Source of the DNA: Ascidiimonas meishanensis
Lineage (GTDB): Bacteria; Bacteroidota; Bacteroidia; Flavobacteriales; Flavobacteriaceae
Length of the DNA: 64,000 nucleotides
Assembly: GCF_037782385.1 (NCBI RefSeq)
Contig: NZ_JBBEXD010000006.1
Span: forward strand, 248,001 to 312,000
Direction: 5' to 3'
Numbering within the stretch: the first letter of the stretch is position 1; each line of letters starts with the position of its first letter. The notes beneath the pieces are model-generated. The model saw only the letters and a list, made by a program, of their open reading frames with translations, was not told the origin of the DNA and did not search any database. Positions 47,896 to 56,198 of this stretch are shown piece by piece. The translations under genes and the position numbers were made by a program.

Positions 47896-48291
47896 ATGAA
47901 AAAAATAAAGAAATGGCAGATTGTGATTTTAATTTTAATAATCGTTGGTGGTTATTGGTTATTTGAAAACACATGGATTATTGAACCTAAGATTGAAGTT
48001 AATGGATATAGAAACACATTGAAAGATTCAAGTTGGTCTACTGAAAAAAGAGATTCAATATGGACATTCAATTCCAATCAGACGTTTACAGAAAAACCGA
48101 TTAAGCCTATTCCATATAGAGAAAGTAGAAAGAAATGGGAAATTGATGACTCTTCTCTTTTGATTGATGATGAAGAAATTGGTGGGGATTCATTATGGCA
48201 TATTCATACAATTACTAATAAAACAATGGTGCTAGAATTAGTATCTCCATCTGTGAATTCGAAATATGTATTGCAACTAAAAAAAATATAA
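47896..48291 (+). CDS. Small membrane-anchored protein, lipocalin-like
   Basis: A 131-residue protein with one N-terminal membrane helix (about 7-25) and a beta-rich outer part. SIWTFNSNQTFTE and the following paired W/L strands resemble the small lipocalin-like domains common in Bacteroidota, but this is a tentative match. The stop codon is followed after one base by the TTG start of the metalloprotease gene, so the two are probably an operon. Confidence 0.6.
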   Translation: MKKIKKWQIVILILIIVGGYWLFENTWIIEPKIEVNGYRNTLKDSSWSTEKRDSIWTFNSNQTFTEKPIKPIPYRESRKKWEIDDSSLLIDDEEIGGDSLWHIHTITNKTMVLELVSPSVNSKYVLQLKKI

Positions 48292-48292
48292 A

Positions 48293-49816
48293 TTGAAAAT
48301 AAAAACTTTTCTTATTCTTCTGCTATCATTACTCCCTATTTGTAAATCAAATGGTCAAGATGAAAAAATCGTTATTAAAACGGTTTTTCATTTTGTCCAT
48401 AATAATTTTACAGAGGAAAATATTCCTGATAACTCAGTGAAGTATGTTCTTCAAAAAGTGAATGAGGGATTTAATAGCGTAAATAAAGAGCTAATAGCTG
48501 ATGAATATAAAGACAGAGTAGCATCCTGTAACATATTTTTTGAACTTGCAACAACTGACATTAACGGAAAAACAATTGATCCTATTTCTTGGCACTTAAC
48601 CGACAAAAAATCATTCACCCCTTACCTCAATGATAAAGCCTTGAAAAAGAATGGATACATAGATTCTTCAAAGTATTTAAATATTTGGGTATGCAATATT
48701 TCCGCAGACCTTGCAGGCGGTTATACGGCTAGTAAGTTGTTTTCAAATATTCCACCCGAATTAGACGGTGTTGTTATTGATATTAACGAATTCACGAAAG
48801 AAACCTCATACTATTTAGTCTCTCATGAAATTGGACACTGGTTTGGACTTAATCATATATGGGGTAAAACTGCTACTAATTCAATTGTTCACAGTTGTAT
48901 GGATGATGATGATATTTTTGATACTCCTCAACAGAAATCTCCTAATATTTTGACTAAAATACCAGAGCTTAGTTGCGATGGATTTATATATTCAAATCAT
49001 CAAAATTTTATGGATTATTCCTATGACGTCGGAATGTTCACTAATGGTCAAAAAGACTATATGAGAAATTATATTAAGGAAAAAAGAAGCGGACTTATCA
49101 AATCTAAAAATGACCCTCTATTACCATCTGTATTGAGTACCACCAAACAAAGAGATAAATTTGGCACAAGAATGATCGTGAATAATCTATATCCCTATGG
49201 AACAATAACAGATAGAGATATGGTTGAACTCTTTAACTCAATCGGTATTATTCCTACTTCTGAAAATCTTCAAAAACTAGGATTAAAGATTATAGCTAAC
49301 GACAAATTCAAAGATTTAGGAACAGGAAAAGAAGTAAATCAAGATTATATCTATAAATATTTGGATGTTGAAAAAGTTAAAAACAGAAAAAAGGATTTTC
49401 AAACTTATCAAACAAATCAGAGTTTTTCGGAACCTAAATATTTCATTAATGGAACTCTAGAGACAATGCCATTAAGTACATTATCAAATGTGAATTTGAG
49501 AATGAAAGAGAATTACTTTAAAAGTATTAATAAGAATTTTATCATTAAAAGTGACTTTTTAGGGAAAATTGAAATATTGATAAATAATATTCCCGTGATA
49601 AGAGATGAATTAGATCTCGTAGGATTATTCAGCTGCAACTTAAACAAGGGGAAATATAAAATTCGGGTTATTGGCAAAAAATATGACCATTGGAATAAAG
49701 CTAAAGAAATTCTTATAAAGGAATTTGAATTTAAACATTTAGTAGATAGCTCTTCTCAAACTGTTATTTATTTAGATACTAGAGAAAATCATAATATTTA
49801 TCGTTTGAAAAATTAA
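48293..49816 (+). CDS. Secreted M43-like (cytophagalysin/pappalysin) zinc metalloprotease
   Basis: A 507-residue secreted protease. It has a signal peptide (about 1-21), the family's FFELATTDINGK strand, LNIWVCNIS, zinc motif HEIGHWFGLNH (178-188) and Met-turn NFMDY (238-242), so the catalytic domain is about 25-270. The remaining ~240 residues are unassigned. The start is a TTG at 48293, since no ATG precedes the leader. Proteases of this family act on extracellular proteins. It is carried on a mobile element behind a two-component system. Confidence 0.88.
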   Translation: MKIKTFLILLLSLLPICKSNGQDEKIVIKTVFHFVHNNFTEENIPDNSVKYVLQKVNEGFNSVNKELIADEYKDRVASCNIFFELATTDINGKTIDPISWHLTDKKSFTPYLNDKALKKNGYIDSSKYLNIWVCNISADLAGGYTASKLFSNIPPELDGVVIDINEFTKETSYYLVSHEIGHWFGLNHIWGKTATNSIVHSCMDDDDIFDTPQQKSPNILTKIPELSCDGFIYSNHQNFMDYSYDVGMFTNGQKDYMRNYIKEKRSGLIKSKNDPLLPSVLSTTKQRDKFGTRMIVNNLYPYGTITDRDMVELFNSIGIIPTSENLQKLGLKIIANDKFKDLGTGKEVNQDYIYKYLDVEKVKNRKKDFQTYQTNQSFSEPKYFINGTLETMPLSTLSNVNLRMKENYFKSINKNFIIKSDFLGKIEILINNIPVIRDELDLVGLFSCNLNKGKYKIRVIGKKYDHWNKAKEILIKEFEFKHLVDSSSQTVIYLDTRENHNIYRLKN

Positions 49817-49890
49817 CAACCATTAAACTTTAAAAATGGTTACAATTAAAATACTGTAGATTTTCATTACCAATACGCCACATCTCACTA

Positions 49891-49914
49891 ACACCTTTTT
49901 TAAGGTGTTTTTTT
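49891..49914 (+). terminator. Terminator after the metalloprotease gene
   Basis: A 7-bp stem ACACCTT/AAGGTGT with a T loop, followed by seven Ts; about 75 bases after the stop codon. Confidence 0.8.
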
Positions 49915-49955
49915 ATGCTTTTTTTGAAAATAAATACTTGGTATTAAGCTATGAT

Positions 49956-50198
49956 TTATGAGTCAAATCCTTCTTTAAAAAACTCTGCTAGGGTTATATC
50001 AAGTGCCTTGAGTACTTTAAGAAGTGAGCTGAATCTTAAGTCTTGCCCTTGTTCATATCGTCCATATTGAGCTCGTGGAAGATTATGTTCAAAAGCAAAC
50101 TGTTCATAGTTAGAGAAACCTCTTTCTATGCGTAGTTCACGTAATCTATTACCAAGTTTAGTGAGTTGTTCCTGTGTATATGTGTCTTTTTTAGCCAT
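49956..50198 (-). CDS. XRE-family HTH transcriptional regulator
   Basis: An 80-residue DNA-binding protein. The helix-turn-helix spans about 12-70 (LGNRLRELRIERGFSNYEQF ... RAQYGRYEQG). The ATG at 50198 is preferred over one 6 codons earlier; a perfect inverted repeat begins at the base immediately upstream. It is divergent from a small membrane protein/MORN operon and probably controls itself and perhaps that operon. Confidence 0.88.
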   Translation of the reverse strand: MAKKDTYTQEQLTKLGNRLRELRIERGFSNYEQFAFEHNLPRAQYGRYEQGQDLRFSSLLKVLKALDITLAEFFKEGFDS

Positions 50199-50234
50199 GT
50201 AACAAATTACTAGCAATTCACATTCATTTGTTAC
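50199..50234. promoter_or_regulatory. Inverted repeat operator candidate next to the XRE gene
   Basis: GTAACAAAT (50199-50207) and its exact complement ATTTGTTAC (50226-50234) are separated by 18 bases and abut the XRE start codon, in the 153-bp divergent region. A symmetric site in this place is what an autoregulating dimeric XRE protein would bind. Confidence 0.55.
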
Positions 50235-50351
50235 TATTTATAAATTCATACTTATAAGTAGTATTTTAAAAAATTAAATCTATATTTGAACTGTAACTGG
50301 CTTAATACTAACGCTCCATAATAGCCAAGGAGCATAAAATTTAATAACTAT

Positions 50352-50591
50352 ATGACAAAACCACAAAAAACAGCCCTTATTCTAGGGATTATAGGAATAG
50401 TGCTAATAATTGTTGCACAACAAATTGATACTCCATGGAATTCAGGAGCATCTATGTTTGATAGCTCGGATAACTATCAAGAAAATATATGGCTTAAAAG
50501 AGGAATACTCTACCCTGGTATTCTTCTCTTAGTTATTGGAGGCATAAAATTCATCACATCACTAAATACAAAATCACAAAAAAATGAATAG
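50352..50591 (+). CDS. Small two-helix membrane protein
   Basis: A 79-residue protein with two membrane helices (about 7-24 and 51-69) separated by a polar loop. No family recognised. It overlaps the next gene (MORN lipoprotein) by 8 bases and begins a three-gene run of envelope proteins. Confidence 0.65.
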   Translation: MTKPQKTALILGIIGIVLIIVAQQIDTPWNSGASMFDSSDNYQENIWLKRGILYPGILLLVIGGIKFITSLNTKSQKNE

Positions 50592-51729
50592 AATTTACTT
50601 ACTGATATTATTATCGATATTATTCACTTCTTGTTCTGAAAAAGAAGTAGAGTTTAAAAGCCTAGTAGAGCGAAATGGAGTTATGTATGAAGTAAATTCA
50701 AATGACCCTTTCTCTGGAAAATCATTCGAGTTATATGAAAATCAGCAATCAAAATTTAAAGGTTCGTACGATGACGGTCTTAAAGATGGGTTATGGGAAA
50801 ATTTCTCAGACAATGGTCAAATCACAAAAAAAGCAAATTACTCATCTGGAAAATTAGATGGTGACTATAAAGAGTTTGATTCTACGGGTCAATTAAAAGC
50901 TGAGGGTAATTATACAAATGATTTAAAGGAAGATAAGTGGAAGTATTATTATAAAGGGAAGCTTAGTAAAGAATCAGAATATAAAAATGGGAAACTTGAT
51001 GGTATGGAAATTAATTATGTTTCTTTAAAAGATGGCAGTGATTACAAATTGGCTGAATCAGAGTACAAGAATGGTAAACTCAATGGTGTTGTTATTGGTT
51101 ATGATAAGGATGGAAATATTACTCGTAAAGCGCATTACCTAGATGGAAATAAAGATGGACTTGAGGAAGTATATTTATCAACCGGAGTAAAAATGATGGA
51201 GGTACTTTATAAATCAAACAATGCTAAAAGACGTAAAGAGTGGACTAAAGAAGGTAAACTAGTCTTTGAAGGAGAATATCCTGGAAACTGTATTTGGTAT
51301 GATGGCGGTAAGAAAAAAGCAGAAGGATATTTTACGAATCCTGATAACTTAAAAGTGTCTTCATTAAAAGTTTGGTTTAATGGAAATAAATTTACAACAT
51401 CGATTCTATCAGATAGTAAATGGCAAGGAAGAAGACATTACAAGAAAGCTAATGGAATATGGCCAGAGGAACACGGTTATGTTTATCACGAATTTAAAGA
51501 CGGGAGATATTATAAGAATCTCAGCTATAAACAAGGTAGAAGAAGTTATAGTAGCCCTCAAAATACTGGAAAATGGGAGATTAATACTTATGACCTCCCT
51601 AAATTATCATTAAGCACTACTAAGGTTAAGCGAGCATATACTTCTACTCCTGAATATTTTTTAATAACAAATTATGACGGTAACTCAATGACCGTTAATT
51701 CAAAAAAATGGAAAAAAATAACAAATTAA
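50584..51729 (+). CDS. MORN-repeat (YwqK-like) lipoprotein
   Basis: A 381-residue lipoprotein (lipobox ILFTSC, cysteine near 17). At least six MORN_2-type repeats of about 22-24 residues (about 55-240) follow the pattern YxDGxxxGxWxxF..G. Such repeat proteins are exported in Bacteroidota, and the E. coli/Bacillus YwqK relatives are linked to toxin immunity, but function here is unknown. The C-terminal ~130 residues are unassigned. Confidence 0.8.
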   Translation: MNRIYLLILLSILFTSCSEKEVEFKSLVERNGVMYEVNSNDPFSGKSFELYENQQSKFKGSYDDGLKDGLWENFSDNGQITKKANYSSGKLDGDYKEFDSTGQLKAEGNYTNDLKEDKWKYYYKGKLSKESEYKNGKLDGMEINYVSLKDGSDYKLAESEYKNGKLNGVVIGYDKDGNITRKAHYLDGNKDGLEEVYLSTGVKMMEVLYKSNNAKRRKEWTKEGKLVFEGEYPGNCIWYDGGKKKAEGYFTNPDNLKVSSLKVWFNGNKFTTSILSDSKWQGRRHYKKANGIWPEEHGYVYHEFKDGRYYKNLSYKQGRRSYSSPQNTGKWEINTYDLPKLSLSTTKVKRAYTSTPEYFLITNYDGNSMTVNSKKWKKITN

Positions 51730-51742
51730 AATTTACCATTAA

Positions 51743-52987
51743 ATGAAAAGAATAATCAAATTATTTACACTGTTTATTGGTATTTCTTCAATTGCTCAAA
51801 ATCAAGAGGTTTTAGATAAATATAACCTACAGAATAAGGTAAAAGTAATTGAAACAACTATTTCAAGCGGATCAACTGGAAGATTACGTAAATGGACAAA
51901 ACAACATTTTAATGAAAGTGGATTTCTTACAAAAGAAGAATCAAAATATAGTTCTAATGGTCGGATTAATAAGCGTCAGATTTTCTATAATACTCAAAAT
52001 TTAGAAGTCTTAGATACAAAAAAGAAAAAGTATGGAAGAACTGAATATGTGTATGATAATAATGATAAACTAATTGAAATTATCTATCCAAATTCAAAAA
52101 CTCTACTTACCTACAGAAACGATGGTAAAATTGAAAAAGAAGTAAATCGTAATACAGATAAAGATTACATAAAATCGATATTTCAATATGAGTATAATTT
52201 AGATGATAGTTATAAAATCGTAGCTAAATACTATCTTGAAGATGGTCAAATATCTCATGAGAGTAATAGTATTTTCAACACAAGAGATTTGATTATTGAG
52301 AAGACTTCTAAAAATTATAAAACATTGTATTTCTATAAAGGGAATATGTTAATCAAAGAAGAAGACTATAAAGATGGATTTTTGAGAGAGTCTAAAGTTT
52401 ACGAATACGAAAAAAATGGACTTCTAACTAAAGAAACACAAATCGCTGACGGTAAAACAGAAAGTTATACTATTGAGTATGATGATTTTGGTAATACAAC
52501 AAAAGTAATTGAACGTGATGATATTGATTCATTTACTTACGAATATGATGACCAAAATAATTGGGTAAAAAGAAAAAAGTATAATAACACTGAACTTGGT
52601 AATATTACAACAAGAATTATTGAATACTACGGAGATAATGTAGTGAAAGAATCAAAACCTATTCCCTTTGCTTTAGCTGATGTAAAACCAAAAATTGGTA
52701 ATTGTAAAAAAGATAATTGTTTTGGGGTTGAGCTAACGAATTTACTTAAGGAATCTATACCTGAAAATAGGTATATAGAGTTTGGCATAACAAATTCTAA
52801 AAGATTTAATATCAGCTTCGTAATCGAAAAAGATGGCTCTATTACTAATATAGTTGTGCACAGAGCATTTAAAGATTTTAAAGAACATCTTATTAAGAAA
52901 CTACAGTCTATTAATAATATAGTACCTGGACAGAAAAATAATGAGCCTGTAAGAACACAATTTTCAATTCCATTAATATTTAAATAA
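51743..52987 (+). CDS. Secreted YD-repeat-like protein with TonB-C-like end
   Basis: A 414-residue protein with a signal peptide (about 1-18). Its middle consists of tyrosine/aspartate-rich repeats (YEYEKNGLLTKE, IEYDDFGNTTKV, YEYDDQNNWVKR; about 85-300) like the YD/RHS-type or antitoxin MORN-like repeats. The C-terminal ~75 residues (FVIEKDGSITNIVVHRAFKD ... FSIPLIFK) have the shape of a TonB C-terminal domain. It lies 13 bases after the MORN lipoprotein gene. A strong terminator follows. Confidence 0.7.
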   Translation: MKRIIKLFTLFIGISSIAQNQEVLDKYNLQNKVKVIETTISSGSTGRLRKWTKQHFNESGFLTKEESKYSSNGRINKRQIFYNTQNLEVLDTKKKKYGRTEYVYDNNDKLIEIIYPNSKTLLTYRNDGKIEKEVNRNTDKDYIKSIFQYEYNLDDSYKIVAKYYLEDGQISHESNSIFNTRDLIIEKTSKNYKTLYFYKGNMLIKEEDYKDGFLRESKVYEYEKNGLLTKETQIADGKTESYTIEYDDFGNTTKVIERDDIDSFTYEYDDQNNWVKRKKYNNTELGNITTRIIEYYGDNVVKESKPIPFALADVKPKIGNCKKDNCFGVELTNLLKESIPENRYIEFGITNSKRFNISFVIEKDGSITNIVVHRAFKDFKEHLIKKLQSINNIVPGQKNNEPVRTQFSIPLIFK

Positions 52988-53005
52988 AAGTCAAACTGTA
53001 TTTAA

Positions 53006-53032
53006 AAACCGCAGAATTAAAATCTGCGGTTT
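53006..53032. terminator. Terminator between convergent genes
   Basis: A 10-bp stem AAACCGCAGA/TCTGCGGTTT with a 7-base loop, 18 bases past the YD-repeat gene and 2 bases from the end of the minus-strand gene. It serves both directions. Confidence 0.85.
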
Positions 53033-53034
53033 CT

Positions 53035-53478
53035 CTATTTACACCAAATCTCTCTCGCTCTGCTAAACCCACACCAGCGATGATTTTCATCATAGCCTCT
53101 GATGGCAAGTTCGTGACGGATAATTCGGTCAATCGGTATTTTGTTGTGTAGTATGTAGCGAAGTATTTCTCCATCTGCAACAGATATGATACCTCTGATA
53201 CTTTCCCAATGTGGAAGTGCTTCTGCATCCATTCCGATATGATCTAAATGAGTATAGGCAATTTCACAATAATCTTTAGGAAGGATATCTAAAAATTCCA
53301 TTTCCATTTCTTGTGCGGTTTCTTTTTCACAAACGGCAAAGTTTCTGTCTGGCCCATGTATTACACCAAAGACAATTCCTGCGATGCGGTATTTAAAATT
53401 GAGCCACATCGCATGGTCGATTGCCTTTACCTCAGAGTCAAAAATATCAAGATAAGTATCTTCGTTATTTTGACTCAT
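53035..53478 (-). CDS. Hypothetical element-encoded protein
   Basis: A 147-residue soluble protein of no recognised family, rich in W, H and C; it begins MSQNNEDTYLDIFDSE. The ATG at 53478 is chosen over one 10 codons upstream. It overlaps the preceding gene by 14 bases and ends a six-gene minus-strand run that begins with the RadC-like gene. Such runs of small proteins are typical of mobile-element maintenance or anti-restriction regions. Confidence 0.6.
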   Translation of the reverse strand: MSQNNEDTYLDIFDSEVKAIDHAMWLNFKYRIAGIVFGVIHGPDRNFAVCEKETAQEMEMEFLDILPKDYCEIAYTHLDHIGMDAEALPHWESIRGIISVADGEILRYILHNKIPIDRIIRHELAIRGYDENHRWCGFSRAREIWCK

Positions 53479-53965
53479 CTTGCTTGTCTTTAGGGATAGC
53501 GCGTCCATTTATCGAGATAATATTATCTCGTGATGAAGTATCATCTTTCCCTTTTTTGCGTAACAATCGTTGCGTATTAAAAAGTGAACGACACTTGATA
53601 TTAAACTCTGTGTAATTAAAAGCATCAGTTTTATCCTTAAAGGTTTTGACGTAAGCTTCGTAAAGCTCTCCATTGGTCATTTGATTTCCTTTTACTTTCA
53701 TAAGGATATCAAGTGCTAGTGATGCAACAGGATTAAGTCCTCGTTCTGATTCCGAAAAATCAAATCCGAGTTCTTCAATCTTTTTTTGTTGCGATTCATC
53801 TGCATACTTTAAGAGTACGGATACGTCTCTTCGATAATCTTTTAAACGGTCAACAACTGCTCGTTTTGATTCTTTTGCTTCTTCAATCTGTATTTCAGAT
53901 TGAGTTAACAATTCTTGGTCTGTTTTGATATTCTCAATGAGCGTATCAACAATACTTGTATTCAT
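53465..53965 (-). CDS. Hypothetical coiled-coil protein
   Basis: A 166-residue protein. The N-terminal ~60 residues are a predicted coiled coil (charged, heptad-like); a central helical segment (about 80-135) is followed by a basic LLRKKGKDD tail. No family recognised. It is coupled by overlap to the following gene, within the element's small-gene run. Confidence 0.6.
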   Translation of the reverse strand: MNTSIVDTLIENIKTDQELLTQSEIQIEEAKESKRAVVDRLKDYRRDVSVLLKYADESQQKKIEELGFDFSESERGLNPVASLALDILMKVKGNQMTNGELYEAYVKTFKDKTDAFNYTEFNIKCRSLFNTQRLLRKKGKDDTSSRDNIISINGRAIPKDKQDESK

Positions 53966-53996
53966 AATTTCTAATTTTTAAAGTGAATATTTAATT

Positions 53997-54596
53997 TTAC
54001 GTGAGTAGCCATAAGGAGTGTATTACCAGTTCTTCTTTGGTAAATTTACCTTCGGCTATAATTGAGTTAATTTCTGTTTCTGCTTCCTCGAAGGTGTCAA
54101 AGAAGTACGAAGGTTTGGTAGTAACAGCATAGACATCTTCTTTAAGGACATCACTATCGAAAATGGCATATACCTTTTTCGTTGTTCCTGTTTTCATTAA
54201 AAGGTTCGTATAATTTGAAACATCATATTCATCCCATTGTTCTACTGGCTTTGATGCTAAATAATGTATCTCGTTGTTTGTTCTCTCGAAAAATCTAGAT
54301 ACATTAACTTGAGAATATGAGGGTGTCGCCGTCATAGAAGCCTCCAGTTGGTGAATTGTCCATGAAAGGACACTCTGGTCGCTATTAATGAGTTCGATGA
54401 GTTCTGGGCGATTTTTAAAGCCTAGTGAATTCTTACTCCATACATCTCGATATAGCCAATAGATCATTTCTCTCAGTTCGCTATTGGTGTAATGTTTGAT
54501 GATTTCAACTGAAAATTTCGCTGGTATTTCTTTTTCCAAAAAGGATTCTAATTGCCTTAGTAGAAGAATGATTCGTTTGTATTCTCGTAGTTTCAT
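53997..54596 (-). CDS. Hypothetical element-encoded protein
   Basis: A 199-residue soluble protein of unknown family, mostly helical in the first half and with a beta-rich end. Its start overlaps the upstream 71-residue gene by 4 bases (ATGA). Part of the RadC-methylase small-gene run. Confidence 0.6.
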   Translation of the reverse strand: MKLREYKRIILLLRQLESFLEKEIPAKFSVEIIKHYTNSELREMIYWLYRDVWSKNSLGFKNRPELIELINSDQSVLSWTIHQLEASMTATPSYSQVNVSRFFERTNNEIHYLASKPVEQWDEYDVSNYTNLLMKTGTTKKVYAIFDSDVLKEDVYAVTTKPSYFFDTFEEAETEINSIIAEGKFTKEELVIHSLWLLT

Positions 54597-54808
54597 TCTT
54601 CCTCGTTTTTAGATTCACAATGATTAATGATTGTCGCCATGAGATGGTCATAGTTTCCGCTTTTAGCTTCATCCAGCACTGCATCAATTTCTGCTTTACT
54701 CCAGCCTTCTTTGACTGCTTGCCTTCGAAATACACCCATAACCATGAATGCATTTCCATTTACGCCAACCAAATCAAGGTCAACAGTTTTTTCTATTACT
54801 CGTTTCAT
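54593..54808 (-). CDS. Small hypothetical protein
   Basis: A 71-residue acidic protein (MKRVIEKTVDLDLVGVNGNA...). Its central part, GVFRRQAVKEGWSKAEIDAV, is helical. No function can be assigned; it looks like a conserved element-borne small protein because it is translationally coupled to the next gene. The opposite-strand frame at 54620-54814 is a shadow. Confidence 0.65.
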   Translation of the reverse strand: MKRVIEKTVDLDLVGVNGNAFMVMGVFRRQAVKEGWSKAEIDAVLDEAKSGNYDHLMATIINHCESKNEEE

Positions 54809-54826
54809 ATTTAATTGTTTTAGTAG

Positions 54827-55621
54827 TTATTGTAATTCGTAGTTTGCAACCAAGACTTCTGTCTTTCTTGCTAATCGTGGTTTTCCAAGTGTTGCTTTGG
54901 ATGCCGTTTTTGGTTGATTAAAGGTTTTAATTTTCCAACCATATTCCTTGATATGACTATCGAGGATATCATTAGGGAATCCACTTAAAAGGAACTTCCC
55001 TTTTACTTTGGTTAAAGCATTCAACAGTTCTTTGTATTCTGAAATTGAATACCCTTGATAGTGCCCCATATTCGTTTCTATGTACGGTGGGTCGATATAG
55101 TGGAAGGCATCAGCAGTATCATATTGCTTAATAACCTTAACAGCGTTTCCAGTCTCTATTTGAGTTCGCTCTAATCGTCTTGGAATTGACTCATCAAAGT
55201 TCATTTTCTTGTTAATAAATGCTTTTACTCGTTTTCCATATTTATCCATTCCCCAAGAACCAATACGGCATCCGAACCCCATATTAGTAGCGACATAAAA
55301 TGCCCAAGCTTGTTGAATCTTGTTAAACAAGTGTGGCATCTTATACATCACCATAGCAACTGAATAAGTACTTCGGGCAAATACTGTAGCTTCGATTTTA
55401 GTTTTTAGTTTTTCAAAGTCAGTTTTACAGATGAAGTAGAAATTCATTACTTGAGCATTCAAGTCATTAATGATTTCAGATTCAGCAGGTTCTTTAGTAA
55501 AAAATACTGCACCACCACCGAAGAAGGCTTCAGTGTAGATTCTATGCTTTGGAATATTTGGAAGAATATGCCGAAGCATATTTTGTTTTCCACCGTAGTA
55601 GGAAATTGGGGTTTTTGGCAT
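54827..55621 (-). CDS. DNA adenine methylase (D12 class)
   Basis: A 264-residue N6-adenine methyltransferase of the Dam/MboI type. SAM-binding motif AFFGGGAVF (about 33-41) and the catalytic DPPY in FHYIDPPYIETN (near 177). The N-terminal PKTPISYYGGK is also typical of the class. No restriction endonuclease adjoins, so it is an orphan enzyme that may protect the element from host restriction or mark its DNA. It is 8 bases after the RadC-like gene. Confidence 0.93.
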   Translation of the reverse strand: MPKTPISYYGGKQNMLRHILPNIPKHRIYTEAFFGGGAVFFTKEPAESEIINDLNAQVMNFYFICKTDFEKLKTKIEATVFARSTYSVAMVMYKMPHLFNKIQQAWAFYVATNMGFGCRIGSWGMDKYGKRVKAFINKKMNFDESIPRRLERTQIETGNAVKVIKQYDTADAFHYIDPPYIETNMGHYQGYSISEYKELLNALTKVKGKFLLSGFPNDILDSHIKEYGWKIKTFNQPKTASKATLGKPRLARKTEVLVANYELQ

Positions 55622-55629
55622 ACATAGGT

Positions 55630-56100
55630 TTAGGGTTTGGGATGGATAATATGGTCGTTTTCTACAAAACTGTAATACCCTTCTTGAGTGATAATGAGGT
55701 GGTCAAGGATTTCAACGTCAATAATTTTGAGAGTTTTTTGAATTCGCTTGGTAACTTCAATATCGCTTTTTGAAGGGTTAGTATTTCCCGAAGGATGATT
55801 GTGGATGAGTAAACAAGCTCGAGCATTTGAAAGCAAGGCTGTCTGTGCTATTTCTTTAAATGAAATAGTTGTTGAATGGGTCTTACCAGATGAAATCTCT
55901 TTGATTCCAAGAATCCTATTGGCGTTTGTTAAAGGTATCATCCAAAAGAATTCTTTATGATTCAGTAAGCCTGTGTCTATTATCTCGCGAATAAATGTGT
56001 TAGCTTCTTTTGCTTCTGTAATGTGCGTCATATCAGAATGTATGGGTCTTTTGAAATGTAACTCCAAGTGATATGCGTTATGTGTTGTATCTGTTTTCAT
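55630..56100 (-). CDS. radC: RadC-like JAB/MPN domain protein
   Basis: A 156-residue protein with the JAMM metal motif in LLIHNHPSGNTNPSKSD (about 105-121). It is shorter than chromosomal RadC (about 225) and lacks the N-terminal helix-hairpin-helix, a form common on plasmids, phages and integrative elements where its role is unproven. It leads the minus-strand small-gene run. Confidence 0.88.
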   Translation of the reverse strand: MKTDTTHNAYHLELHFKRPIHSDMTHITEAKEANTFIREIIDTGLLNHKEFFWMIPLTNANRILGIKEISSGKTHSTTISFKEIAQTALLSNARACLLIHNHPSGNTNPSKSDIEVTKRIQKTLKIIDVEILDHLIITQEGYYSFVENDHIIHPKP

Positions 56101-56198
56101 TGATATTAAGTTTTGGTTTCAATGAGAGTATGCCAGAACTAAAAAGAAGTCTCTAGACGCCACATACCTATACACAGACCTCACCAACTGTGGACAAG

